Below are positions 11,694 to 19,819 of a DNA stretch of 64,000 bases, piece after piece (the first letter of the stretch is position 1; every line of letters begins with the position of its first letter). Source of the stretch: Vibrio comitans (GTDB taxonomy: Bacteria > Pseudomonadota > Gammaproteobacteria > Enterobacterales > Vibrionaceae); contig AP024866.1 of NCBI GenBank assembly GCA_024346835.1, positions 1,860,001-1,924,000 on the forward strand, given 5' to 3'. The translations under genes and the position numbers were made by a program. Below the pieces are notes generated by a model, which worked only from the letters and a program-made list of their open reading frames with translations, was not told the DNA's origin and did no database searches.

Positions 11694-12716
11694 TTACCAG
11701 TAGAAACGTGCACCGATACCGAAGTTATTGAAGGCATCATTAGTTTGACCTGGAGCTACGGTAGTATCATCACCACTTGTGTAACCTAAAGTTGTACCGT
11801 CTAGGTATGCATACTCTGCATATACACGTGCCCAAGAATTAAATTTGTGCTCAACACCTAGGTAAATTACTGTTCCGTCTTCATCTAGGTTTGTATTTTT
11901 AACTTCTTGCATTGTATATTCGTAACCACCGTAAAGAGCAGTCTTCTCGGTCATTTGGAAAATACCAGCTAAAGAAAGACCATTCTCGTCAATCTTAGTA
12001 TTTGTTGCACCTTCGTCTGCGAGTTCAGCCCAGTAGTAAGTAAAGCCAATTAGATGATCGCCAATACCATACTCTGCGGTAAACTCTGCGTATGTATTAG
12101 ATAGCTCTGATGCGAAATCCTGAGTGTAACCACCACCAGCATGTAACGCCAGATCACCAAATGAAGTACCTACGAAAGCATCATAAACTTCTTGTTCAGA
12201 TTCGTCTTCATCAAGTCCCCAAGTTGCTTTTACCCAGAAGTTCTCACCATCAAAAGTATATTTGATAGCAGAATCATGACGGCCACCGTTCAAGGTTTCG
12301 CCACGAAGAGCAGAACCACCATAGAAATATGAGTAATCAGCACCCCAAACATCATCAGTAGCTAGCCATTGTTTACCAAATGTTACTGTACCGAAATCAC
12401 TTTGGAAACCAATGTAGTGAAGACGAGTATCTACGCTGTCTTTGATGCCAACGCCAAGCTCAACTAAACCAATTACATCGACAGTATCAGTAATTCCATA
12501 AGCGCCTTTGATACCGGTACGAGAAGAACCAGAATTCAATGTTGCTGTATGCGCCTTAGGATCTCCAGCTTCTTCATTGCTATCATTAAACTCAAGCTGT
12601 GTACGTAGTTGACCATAAAAGTCAATGCTACCATCTTCAGTTTTATAGATTTCCGTTGCGTTTACAGAAGTTGCAGCTACAGATGCTACTGCTAGCGCTA
12701 ATAGTGTTTTTTTCAT
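11694..12716 (-). CDS. outer-membrane porin (OmpU/OmpC-type general porin)
   Basis: A 340-residue beta-barrel porin that would form trimeric, water-filled channels in the outer membrane. A signal peptide (MKKTLLALAVASVAATSVNA) ends near residue 20, and the mature protein begins TEIYKTEDGSIDFYGQLR, the usual first strand of gram-negative porins. The C-terminus ends GIGARFYW with the aromatic last residue needed for barrel assembly. The whole protein is acidic and aromatic-rich with alternating strand patterns. It is related to Vibrio OmpU-like porins but I cannot assign the exact orthologue. AAAGGA lies upstream of the start, in a long AT-rich leader region. Porins of this type are often under ToxR, OmpR or sRNA control; no site was identified. 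Confidence 0.9.
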   Translation of the reverse strand: MKKTLLALAVASVAATSVNATEIYKTEDGSIDFYGQLRTQLEFNDSNEEAGDPKAHTATLNSGSSRTGIKGAYGITDTVDVIGLVELGVGIKDSVDTRLHYIGFQSDFGTVTFGKQWLATDDVWGADYSYFYGGSALRGETLNGGRHDSAIKYTFDGENFWVKATWGLDEDESEQEVYDAFVGTSFGDLALHAGGGYTQDFASELSNTYAEFTAEYGIGDHLIGFTYYWAELADEGATNTKIDENGLSLAGIFQMTEKTALYGGYEYTMQEVKNTNLDEDGTVIYLGVEHKFNSWARVYAEYAYLDGTTLGYTSGDDTTVAPGQTNDAFNNFGIGARFYW

Positions 12717-12927
12717 GTTAATTTACGTCCTTTTCTTTTAACTCGAACCCTATGGCGATTCTTAAAATATATTTATTTTTATAATCATCAGGCGAAAATG
12801 CTTCTGCATCTACGTTCTCCTGAAGTTGCTGATACATTACAATTTTTCTAAACCAGTGTCAAACACCCTAAAAAACACAAAACAAAATATAAAAAACAAG
12901 CAAAAACAACAAGTTAAAGGAGTTCAA

Positions 12928-13020
12928 ATGCGTAGCTCACACTTTTTACAGCCAATTCACCGCTACTTAACAATTTTGCAAAGTGATAATTATGCAGAGT
13001 TAACCACTATTTTTAACTGA
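12928..13020 (+). CDS. possible 30-residue small ORF
   Basis: In the 535-base gap between the divergent porin and dinG genes there is one strong translation signal: TTAAAGGAG followed by a 6-base spacer and ATG at 12928. The frame encodes 30 residues (MRSSHFLQPIHRYLTILQSD then AELTTIFN after two more residues). It has no membrane segment and no family that I recognise. It could be a small protein or a leader peptide. A longer in-frame version starting at 12826 has no binding site. The rest of the gap shows no gene. Confidence 0.35.
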   Translation: MRSSHFLQPIHRYLTILQSDNYAELTTIFN

Positions 13021-13251
13021 GGATTTAGAATTTAATTTATTGACATAATAAAATCTAAAAGCACTTTTAAAATTATTCACCAAACGGGCGCGACAATGGA
13101 TTCATTGAGAAGTTTCAGTAGCTTAAGTTTGCTAATGACATTTATGAGAAGTCGATCACGAAAAATATTAGATAAATATCATTTTGAGGGGAACTCTTTG
13201 TGCTTTAGAGGTGTGTTATCATGGCTAAAGCATCTAACTGTCTGAAAAGAA

Positions 13252-15321
13252 ATGAATAGAAAAATCCAAGAAGCGATCCGCCACAGCTATAAAAACCTGC
13301 ATCATCAGCTGGACAACTTTATTCCTCGTCGCGCCCAAAATTACCTTGTTGCCGAGATTACCAAGACTCTATGTGGGGATTATCATAAGTCGAATCGCTT
13401 AATAGTGGCTGAAGCTGGAACCGGCATTGGTAAGTCATTAGCCTATTTGATGGCCGCTATTCCCGTTGCAAAGTTTAATAGTCGAAAGGTTGTGATCTCG
13501 ACAGCGACGGTCGCTCTTCAAGAGCAGCTAATCAATAAAGACCTGCCACTGTATCGTCGACTAGTGGATTTTGAATTCTCTTTTATATTAGCTAAGGGAA
13601 GACAGCGCTATTGCTGTGCAGAAAAACTCGCCGCAGCTTCAGGTGCTGATGACACCCAGATTGCCATGTTCGAAACCAAACCAAACAAATCGGATATCGA
13701 TTTATTGGAAAGAATGTACAAAGCCCTGTCCGAAAACAAATGGGATGGCGACAGAGACTCGTGGCCTAAGCCAATCAAAGATGAAGTGTGGCAAAGCATT
13801 GTCAGTGACAAACACAGTTGCAATAATGGGCTCCCTGCACATAGGGACTGCCCCTTTCAAAAAGCACGCTCTGAGCTAGATAAAGCGGATGTGGTAATTG
13901 CTAACCATAGCTTGGTCATGGCCGATTTAGACTTAGGTGGAGGTGTGATTCTTTCAGAGCCAGAAAATACTATCTATGTGTTTGATGAAGCCCATCACCT
14001 TCCCAAGGTGGCTCGAGACCACTCGTCGGCTTCCGCTAGCTTAAAAGGTGCGGCGGCATGGTTAGAAACACTGAATAAAAGTAGCAGCAAGATATCGTCT
14101 CTTGGTGATGCTAAAAGAGTGGATCGCTTTCTTACTGAATTGCAAAACTCTATCAGCGAAATCATTCCAAGCCTTAACAACGTTGCACGTCAGCTAGACC
14201 CTGCTGGTTTTAAAGAAAATAGACTTAGATTTGAGCACGGCGAACTGCCCCATTGGCTAGTAGAGCAGAGCAAAGAGCTAAAAACCGTTTGCAACAAAGC
14301 GGCTCAAGCGCTGGCTAAAATCACTGACCTGATAAGTGAGCGTGTGAAAGACGGCGAGGTATCCCCTCGGTTGGCGGAGCCTGCACTTGCTGAAGCAGGG
14401 TTCTTTTTACAGCGCTTAGAGAATCTCGCCAAAGTTTGGCAGTTAATGGCTGAACCATCACGCGATAAAGGCGCTCCCCTTGCCCGCTGGATTGAAACGA
14501 ATCCAGAGCGAGAGCTCGATTTCATTGTCAGCGTTTCTCCACTTGAGGTTGGTTGGTCTCTAGATCAGAAACTTTGGAGCAAGTGTGTTGGCGCAGTATT
14601 AACCTCTGCCACCCTAAGAGCGCTCAACTCTTTCCAGTTTTTCTGCCAACAAAGTGGTGTCAGTTATGATAAAGAAGAAGGAACGCAGTTTTTAGCACTA
14701 GCCTCCCCTTTCGACTATCAGAACAATGCCGAGTTGATTGTGCCTAAAGCAAAATATGAGCCTCAAGCACCACAATTTACCGACTATTTGAGTGAGGAGC
14801 TGATCAATTGGCTGGCCCCAGACAAGGCAAATCTGGTGTTGTTTGCCTCATACTGGCAGATGAACCAAGTGGCTGACGCCATGCAAAAAGAGCTGACCAA
14901 AAAAGGGTGGCAACTACAGGTTCAAGGGGATAGTTCGAGAATTGAAATCATAAAAAATCATAAAGCAGCCATAAAGAAAGGCAAAACCAGTATTTTGTTT
15001 GGTACAGGAAGCTTTTCAGAGGGTCTAGATTTACCAGGAGAGTTGCTAGAGAACCTAGTAATTACCAAGATCCCCTTTGCTGTGCCAACCTCTCCTGTAG
15101 AAGAAGCGCATGCTGAATACATAGAAAGCCGTGGCGGCAATCCATTCATGCAAATTGCGGTGCCCGAAGCGAGTAAAAAGCTGATTCAATCTGTAGGGAG
15201 ATTACTGCGCAAAGAGCAAGATTCTGGTAGAGTAATCATCTTCGACCGCCGTATCGTAACCAAACGTTACGGCAAGGCATTATTAGACTCTTTACCACCC
15301 TTTAAACGTCGCATCGATTAG
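13252..15321 (+). CDS. dinG: ATP-dependent DNA helicase DinG
   Basis: A 689-residue superfamily 2 helicase of the DinG/XPD type, which unwinds DNA 5'-3' and resolves R-loops, D-loops and G-quadruplexes. Walker A (EAGTGIGKS) is at residues 54-62 and the Walker B/DEAH box (VFDEAHH) at 243-249. The ending RRIVTKRYGKALLDSLPP matches the family. The iron-sulfur domain differs from E. coli: the four ligands there are C120, C194, C199 and C205. Here C122 fits the first, C190 and C200 fit the second and fourth, and the third is a proline, while an extra C121 stands beside C122. No LexA box (CTGT-N8-ACAG) was seen upstream. The binding site is weak (GAAAAGAA). Confidence 0.95.
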   Translation: MNRKIQEAIRHSYKNLHHQLDNFIPRRAQNYLVAEITKTLCGDYHKSNRLIVAEAGTGIGKSLAYLMAAIPVAKFNSRKVVISTATVALQEQLINKDLPLYRRLVDFEFSFILAKGRQRYCCAEKLAAASGADDTQIAMFETKPNKSDIDLLERMYKALSENKWDGDRDSWPKPIKDEVWQSIVSDKHSCNNGLPAHRDCPFQKARSELDKADVVIANHSLVMADLDLGGGVILSEPENTIYVFDEAHHLPKVARDHSSASASLKGAAAWLETLNKSSSKISSLGDAKRVDRFLTELQNSISEIIPSLNNVARQLDPAGFKENRLRFEHGELPHWLVEQSKELKTVCNKAAQALAKITDLISERVKDGEVSPRLAEPALAEAGFFLQRLENLAKVWQLMAEPSRDKGAPLARWIETNPERELDFIVSVSPLEVGWSLDQKLWSKCVGAVLTSATLRALNSFQFFCQQSGVSYDKEEGTQFLALASPFDYQNNAELIVPKAKYEPQAPQFTDYLSEELINWLAPDKANLVLFASYWQMNQVADAMQKELTKKGWQLQVQGDSSRIEIIKNHKAAIKKGKTSILFGTGSFSEGLDLPGELLENLVITKIPFAVPTSPVEEAHAEYIESRGGNPFMQIAVPEASKKLIQSVGRLLRKEQDSGRVIIFDRRIVTKRYGKALLDSLPPFKRRID

Positions 15322-15338
15322 GACTGATTCATTACTCA

Positions 15339-16118
15339 ATGGAATACATAGAACCAAGTATGCTGCTTATTTTGGCGCTCGTCGCCTTTATAGCAGGCTT
15401 TATTGATGCGGTTGCTGGCGGGGGTGGGATGCTTACCGTCCCAGCTTTGCTTTCTATTGGCTTACCTCCTCACATCGCTTTGGGTACCAACAAGCTAGCA
15501 GCCTCGTTTGCCTCTTCAACAGCGGCCTTTACCTATTACAAGAAAAAACTGTTTAAGCCTAGATTATGGCTACCTACGTTTATTGCTACTTTGGTTGGCG
15601 CAACCTGTGGCACCTTGTTTGTGGATTCTATCTCTACAGAATGGTTAGAAAAGGTGCTGCCACTGGTCATCTTAGCGGCAGCCCTTTATACCATCATCCA
15701 CAAAACGCCCGATGCAAATAAGAATCTAATGCCCGAACCGGGCAGAAAGCACAATATAACTCAAGTCACACAAGGCTTTAGTTTGGGTTTCTATGACGGT
15801 GTCGCGGGACCTGGCACTGGCGCATTTTGGACCGTAAGCAGTATGGCGCTTTATCGTCTTAATATACTGCTAGCATCAGGTCTTGCGAAGGCAATGAACT
15901 TCACCAGTAATTTCACCTCATTAATCACCTTTGCCATTTTAGGACATATCGATTGGCTATTAGGTCTGACTATGGGTTTCTGCCTAATGCTTGGGGCTTA
16001 TTTTGGCGCGCATTCTGCGATTCGATTTGGCGCTAAGTTTATCCGCCCGGTATTTGTTACTGTCGTCACTATCCTAGCTGCTAAGCTTGCTTATGACGCT
16101 TGGTTTGTCACTCTTTAA
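15339..16118 (+). CDS. TauE/SafE (TSUP) family permease, YfcA-like
   Basis: A 259-residue inner-membrane protein with about 8 predicted helices, of the TSUP (TauE/SafE, DUF81) family, whose studied members export or import sulfur-containing or organic anions such as sulfite, sulfoacetate or thiosulfate. The two-fold internal repeat is visible: GFIDAVAGGGGMLTVPALL near residues 20-38 and GFYDGVAGPGTGAFWTV near 150-166. The combination fits the YfcA branch, whose substrate is not known. It lies 17 bases after dinG and 9 bases before priC, so dinG, this gene, priC and rsmS may be co-transcribed. Confidence 0.88.
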   Translation: MEYIEPSMLLILALVAFIAGFIDAVAGGGGMLTVPALLSIGLPPHIALGTNKLAASFASSTAAFTYYKKKLFKPRLWLPTFIATLVGATCGTLFVDSISTEWLEKVLPLVILAAALYTIIHKTPDANKNLMPEPGRKHNITQVTQGFSLGFYDGVAGPGTGAFWTVSSMALYRLNILLASGLAKAMNFTSNFTSLITFAILGHIDWLLGLTMGFCLMLGAYFGAHSAIRFGAKFIRPVFVTVVTILAAKLAYDAWFVTL

Positions 16119-16127
16119 GGGATTTTG

Positions 16128-16676
16128 ATGAGTCAATTCGCACAACTAAAAGAAAAGCTCGCGCAAATGGCGCACAGTGCAGAACAGCTGGATAAACAGC
16201 GTGGTGAACATCACCTACCCTTGTTTGATAGCAGTTTGTTTAACTGCCGCGCCAAAATATTACTGCCTTGTGTAAAAGAAGCCACCAATACCTACGAAGC
16301 CATAAGTCGCGAAAAACAACACGGCCTGCTGACGGCAGAACGTGCCGAGTATTTATCCGAACGATTATTAGCACAGATAAGTGCTATCACTCGCGAGCTC
16401 TCTACCGCGTATTTTCGTAAGGATGAGCCTAAGCACAAGAGCTATTATCGCAAGCCTATCAACGCTATCTATCAAGACCTTGCGAAACACAAGGAATGGG
16501 AACGCCAACTCATGGAGATGGTGATTGATAGACAACGTGCCTTAGACACGGCGGTGGGTTTTAATCAAAGCCAAGCTCAAAGAGCCTTGATCACCGCAGA
16601 GCAGCGTTTGCAACGTTGCAAAGACGCCATTATCAAGATAGAAAAACAGATAACCTTTAGGGAGCAACATCAATAA
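16128..16676 (+). CDS. priC: primosomal replication protein PriC
   Basis: A 182-residue basic helical protein of the PriC (primosomal protein N'') family. In E. coli, PriC helps reload the DnaB helicase at stalled forks with a nascent-strand gap, acting with Rep or PriA and with SSB. Typical PriC features are the N-terminal helix with LFNCRA at about residues 38-43 and the C-terminal Arg/Lys-rich helices. The ATG at 16128 is preceded by AAGGGA; an earlier in-frame TTG at 16125 is unlikely to be used. Its stop codon overlaps the rsmS start (TAATG), and the priC-rsmS pair is conserved in E. coli. Confidence 0.92.
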   Translation: MSQFAQLKEKLAQMAHSAEQLDKQRGEHHLPLFDSSLFNCRAKILLPCVKEATNTYEAISREKQHGLLTAERAEYLSERLLAQISAITRELSTAYFRKDEPKHKSYYRKPINAIYQDLAKHKEWERQLMEMVIDRQRALDTAVGFNQSQAQRALITAEQRLQRCKDAIIKIEKQITFREQHQ

Positions 16677-16840
16677 TGAGTGAGCCTAAATCGCCATTAG
16701 ATAATGCACCAGACGATATAAAGCTGGCTGTCGATCTTATCTACCTCTTCGAATCCAATGAGGTTGATATCGACACCGCCCTCTCTGCCCTTGAGATCGT
16801 CAAGAGCGATCTGATCAGTAAAAAACAGCAGCAAGACTAG
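16676..16840 (+). CDS. rsmS: pleiotropic regulatory protein RsmS (YbaM, DUF2496)
   Basis: A 54-residue protein that overlaps the priC stop by one base. The sequence contains DNAPDDIKLAVDLIYLFE near residues 9-26, closely matching the E. coli YbaM/RsmS core NAPDDVKLAVDLI, and then an ALEIVKSDL helix. In Pectobacterium, RsmS affects secondary metabolism and motility; its molecular job is unclear. Translational coupling with priC is likely. It ends 41 bases before xthA. Confidence 0.92.
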   Translation: MSEPKSPLDNAPDDIKLAVDLIYLFESNEVDIDTALSALEIVKSDLISKKQQQD

Positions 16841-16881
16841 GGTCTGTCTACCCGACTCTGCTCAATCAACGGAATTGAATA

Positions 16882-17688
16882 ATGAAAGTAATTAGTTTCA
16901 ACATCAATGGGCTTCGTGCTCGCCTTCATCAACTGCAAGCCATCATAGATAAACATCAACCAGACGTTATCGGTCTACAAGAAATCAAGGTGCACGACGA
17001 AGCCTTTCCTATCGAAGATGTCGAGGCGATGGGATACAAGGTCTATCATCATGGTCAAAAAGCACATTATGGGGTGGCGATGCTTTGTAAGAAAGAGCCT
17101 ATCTCAGTGCAAAAAGGTTTTCCTACCGACAATGACGATCATCAAAAGCGCATGATCATGGTGACAGTAGAAGATGAGCAAGGCCAGCCAGTGACAATCC
17201 TCAATGGCTACTTCCCACAAGGTGACAATATCTCCCATGAGACTAAGTTTCCTTATAAGGAGCAGTTCTACAAGGATCTAATGACCTACCTAAATGATCA
17301 TCACAACAATGATGAGCAGCTAGTCGTGATGGGTGATATCAATATCAGCCCTATTGATGCGGATATTGGTATTGGCGAACCCAACCGTAAGCGCTGGCTT
17401 AAGACGGGTAAATGCTCATTCCAGCCAATCGAGCGCGAATGGCTAAAAACATTAATGGATTGGGGCTTAGAAGATACATTCCGCAAGCTTCAGCCAGAAG
17501 TTAACGATCGTTTTTCTTGGTTCGACTACCGCTCTAAGGGCTTCCCAGACAATCGCGGCTTACGTATCGATGTGATATTGGCTACGCCTTCTCTTGCGAA
17601 TAAGTGTGTCGAGTCAGAGGTTGATTATGAATTACGTGGCATCGAAAAGCCCTCTGATCACGCGCCTATTTGGGCAAGGTTTAAATAA
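16882..17688 (+). CDS. xthA: exonuclease III (XthA)
   Basis: A 268-residue AP endonuclease/3'-5' exonuclease of the EEP (exonuclease-endonuclease-phosphatase) superfamily, same length as E. coli XthA. It cuts 5' to abasic sites and trims 3' blocking groups in base excision repair. The metal and catalytic motifs are all present: NGLRAR near residue 9, GLQEIK with the metal-binding Glu at about residue 34, NGYFPQGDN near 113, [13 protein letters not shown] near 151, RIDVIL near 229 and the terminal SDHAPIWA with the catalytic His. It follows priC-rsmS in the same direction and ends at a strong terminator. Confidence 0.97.
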   Translation: MKVISFNINGLRARLHQLQAIIDKHQPDVIGLQEIKVHDEAFPIEDVEAMGYKVYHHGQKAHYGVAMLCKKEPISVQKGFPTDNDDHQKRMIMVTVEDEQGQPVTILNGYFPQGDNISHETKFPYKEQFYKDLMTYLNDHHNNDEQLVVMGDINISPIDADIGIGEPNRKRWLKTGKCSFQPIEREWLKTLMDWGLEDTFRKLQPEVNDRFSWFDYRSKGFPDNRGLRIDVILATPSLANKCVESEVDYELRGIEKPSDHAPIWARFK

Positions 17689-17714
17689 CCACAAACGAAC
17701 AGAGCACTAAAACA

Positions 17715-17743
17715 AAAGGTAGCCCCATAAGGCTACCTTTTTT
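17715..17743 (+). terminator. rho-independent terminator after xthA
   Basis: The stem AAAGGTAGCC/GGCTACCTTT is followed by a T run. On the minus strand it also follows the small gene at 17747, whose stop lies just beside it. Confidence 0.92.
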
Positions 17744-17746
17744 ATT

Positions 17747-17899
17747 TTATGCTTTTCTTAAGTCACGAGCTGGATAAGTCAGCGTCATTCCATCCACAGA
17801 AACATGAACATAGTAACCACCCGCACTTAAACCTGTTACCACCATTTGGCCTAGATCGATGCCTTTACTTGCTACAACCACATCTTCAATATTGAACAT
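17747..17899 (-). CDS. small hypothetical protein, 50 residues
   Basis: An open frame of 50 codons starting with ATG at 17899 and encoding a sequence that begins MFNIEDVVVASKGIDLGQMV and ends YPARDLRKA. It has an alternating beta-strand pattern with no membrane segment, and codon use is like the neighbours. I do not recognise the family. The ribosome binding site is poor (GGGTAT). It fills the gap between the xthA terminator and the MITE-like repeat, which lies 22 bases upstream of its start and may carry or disturb its promoter. Confidence 0.55.
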   Translation of the reverse strand: MFNIEDVVVASKGIDLGQMVVTGLSAGGYYVHVSVDGMTLTYPARDLRKA

Positions 17900-17921
17900 T
17901 TTTATACCCAATTGATAATTG

Positions 17922-18083
17922 ATACCAATCGTACTAAATCGTTGGTCATCCTAGCTTGTTAAAATACTCTATGACTGGGTTAGGGTTTTTGATTGTAGAA
18001 TAACTACTTATCGAAAAATCCTGCCTTGTCCTAGAGCATTTTTCCTACGCTATTCCTGCTCACTTACTTAGTGTGATTGGTAT
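17922..18083. repeat. 162-bp MITE-like repeat
   Basis: Full-length copy with terminal inverted repeats ATACCAATCGTACTAA and TTAGTGTGATTGGTAT. The interior includes GTAGAATAACTACTTATC, and the whole element is shared in inverse orientation and at exactly the same length (162 bp) with the copy at 41404. It codes for nothing. Confidence 0.9.
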
Positions 18084-18180
18084 AAAACCGAACGGGCGCT
18101 ATTAAATCAGAAAGCAAAAAAAGCAACTAATCTGGTTATTTATCGTAAGGGTGAAGATTTTTTATCAAGGTTCAAAACGA

Positions 18181-18205
18181 AAAAAGCCGACACAAAAGCC
18201 GGCTT
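18181..18205 (-). terminator. terminator of the amino-acid transporter operon
   Basis: AAGCCG (18184-18189) pairs with CGGCTT (18200-18205) around a short loop. On the minus strand the stem runs into a T tract, just after the stop of the last permease gene. Confidence 0.8.
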
Positions 18206-18221
18206 CATTTAAGTGGTACGC

Positions 18222-18905
18222 TTATTTCGACTCTAGAGGTCTTAGATAAGCTAAGAATCGTTTCTCAGCATGCTTGAACACAAACAAGATGATGAAGGTC
18301 AAGCTCATATAGAATAGGCCTGCCGTCAAAAATGATTCAAACGGTGCGTAATAACGAGAGTTTACTAAGCGCGCTGCACCGGTAAGATCGAGTATTGTCA
18401 CAATACCCGCAACCGCTGAGCCATGAAGCATAAAGATCACTTCGTTACTGTACGCAGGCAGAGCACGGCGTAGTGCACTTGGCAGTACGATACGGCGATA
18501 GGTAGCAAATGGACTCATACCATACGCTTTTGCCGCTTCAACTTCGCCCTTAGGTAAACCATTAATTGCGCCACGAATAATTTCAGATGTGTACGCTGAG
18601 GTATTGAGGATAAAGGCAACTAACGCACAGAACCACGCGTTCTCCCACATGGTATCTTTTACTGGGTAGAACTGATCCATACCGTAGTAGATAAGATACA
18701 GCTGCACCAATAAAGGAGTGCCTCGGAAGAAATAAATAAATGCCCAAGTAGGCCCCACTAGCAACCAGTTGTTGCTATTGCGGGCAATCGCTAAAGGTAT
18801 CGCAATACACAAACCAATAATGAGCGCTAAACCTACCAGCCATACCGTGGTATATAAACCTTCTAAATACACATCGAAGCTGTCGAGGATAATTGAAAAA
18901 TCCAT
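18222..18905 (-). CDS. polar amino acid ABC transporter, permease (HisM/ArtM-like)
   Basis: A 227-residue inner-membrane permease with about five helices. The EAA loop that docks on the ATPase is seen as GEVEAAKAYGMSPFATYRRIVLP near residues 124-146 (given in part: EAAKAYGMSP). It is the last gene of a four-gene leftward operon ordered ATPase, binding protein, permease 1, permease 2, the same order as E. coli artPIQM. Subunit lengths, however, are closer to the histidine/lysine-arginine-ornithine HisJQMP set, and the binding protein also resembles opine-type proteins. The substrate is therefore given only as a polar, probably basic, amino acid. Its start lies 3 bases after the stop of permease 1, so translation is coupled. 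Confidence 0.9.
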   Translation of the reverse strand: MDFSIILDSFDVYLEGLYTTVWLVGLALIIGLCIAIPLAIARNSNNWLLVGPTWAFIYFFRGTPLLVQLYLIYYGMDQFYPVKDTMWENAWFCALVAFILNTSAYTSEIIRGAINGLPKGEVEAAKAYGMSPFATYRRIVLPSALRRALPAYSNEVIFMLHGSAVAGIVTILDLTGAARLVNSRYYAPFESFLTAGLFYMSLTFIILFVFKHAEKRFLAYLRPLESK

Positions 18906-18908
18906 GTC

Positions 18909-19649
18909 CTACCTCGCCTGAATACTAAATTTGCGTTCAACAAGCTTTAACAAGCCCGTGGATACTGCAGTAAACAATAAGAAAATAAGCGATACTGCCA
19001 TGTAGAAGGTAAACGGTGCCTTGGTTGTGCCTGCAGCCATCGCACTAACGCGAACCATATCTTCCAAGCCGATAATGGAAACGAGTGCCGTTGTTTTTAA
19101 CAGTACCAACCAGTTGTTACCAAAGCCTGGTAGCGCATGTCGAATCATTTGTGGCAACAGGATGCGTCTAAAGGATAAAACAGGGCTCATTCCGTAGGCT
19201 TTACCTGCTTCAAGTTCGCCAGCATCAACTGCCATTATTGCACCACGGAAGGTCTCCGCCATGTAGGCACCGAAAATAAAACCTATAGTAAGAATGCCAG
19301 CAACATATGGGCTAACATCAATATAATCTGGGACATAAGAAACCCACGCATGATCTGGGTCGCTTGCTGTGAAGTACTCGTTTAGCCATTCATTGATGCC
19401 ATACAAGCTATTATTGAGCAGGATCTGGCCACCAAAGAAGATCAGCATCATCAGCACTAAGTCTGGGATACCACGAATAATGGTGGTGTAAAGGGTCGCA
19501 ATACCTCGGGCCACACGATAAGGCGATAGCTTAGCTAAAGCACCTAGCATGCCAAGTATTACCGCCAAAAGCAGTGATAGCACCGCTACCTGTAACGTCA
19601 GCCAAGCTCCACTGAGAATCGAGGCTTCATATCCCTGTAAATCTAACAT
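18909..19649 (-). CDS. polar amino acid ABC transporter, permease (HisQ/ArtQ-like)
   Basis: A 246-residue integral membrane subunit of the HisMQ permease family, partner of the protein encoded just downstream. The EAA loop reads ELEAGKAYGMSPVLSFRRIL near residues 151-170, and there are about five membrane helices. A loop of about 30 residues rich in charged and aromatic residues near residues 80-110 is longer than in E. coli ArtQ. The gene follows the binding-protein gene after a 170-base gap that contains a hairpin with a T run, so it is probably made in smaller amounts than the binding protein. Confidence 0.9.
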   Translation of the reverse strand: MLDLQGYEASILSGAWLTLQVAVLSLLLAVILGMLGALAKLSPYRVARGIATLYTTIIRGIPDLVLMMLIFFGGQILLNNSLYGINEWLNEYFTASDPDHAWVSYVPDYIDVSPYVAGILTIGFIFGAYMAETFRGAIMAVDAGELEAGKAYGMSPVLSFRRILLPQMIRHALPGFGNNWLVLLKTTALVSIIGLEDMVRVSAMAAGTTKAPFTFYMAVSLIFLLFTAVSTGLLKLVERKFSIQAR

Positions 19650-19762
19650 AATTATCTTCCAACACTATTACGGCTATGTTGGCGTCCTAGTTGATGACAG
19701 TTGCCTGTTTACAACAGTACAAACCGTTGATGCGTTCATCAAACAACATCTGATGAGGCTGT

Positions 19763-19800
19763 GAAAAATAGCCCGGAAATAGCAATTCCATTCCCGGGCC
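19763..19800 (-). terminator. intra-operon attenuating terminator
   Basis: Read on the minus strand, GCCCGGGAAT and TATTTCCGGGC form a stem followed by TATTTTTC, 20 bases after the stop of the binding-protein gene and before the two permease genes. Such hairpins between a binding-protein gene and its permease genes reduce downstream expression and protect the upstream message. Confidence 0.75.
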
Positions 19801-19819
19801 ATAAATGTTGCCTAAAGGC

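Noticed and set aside
12826..12927. 64-codon version of the small ORF before dinG
   Set aside because: The upstream ATG lacks a binding site and the added 34 residues are Lys/Asn/Gln-rich as expected from AT-rich noncoding DNA; the strong signal is at 12928.
13021..13251. LexA box upstream of dinG
   Set aside because: No CTGT-N8-ACAG or close variant was found; only the loosely similar AACTGTCTGAAAAG occurs.
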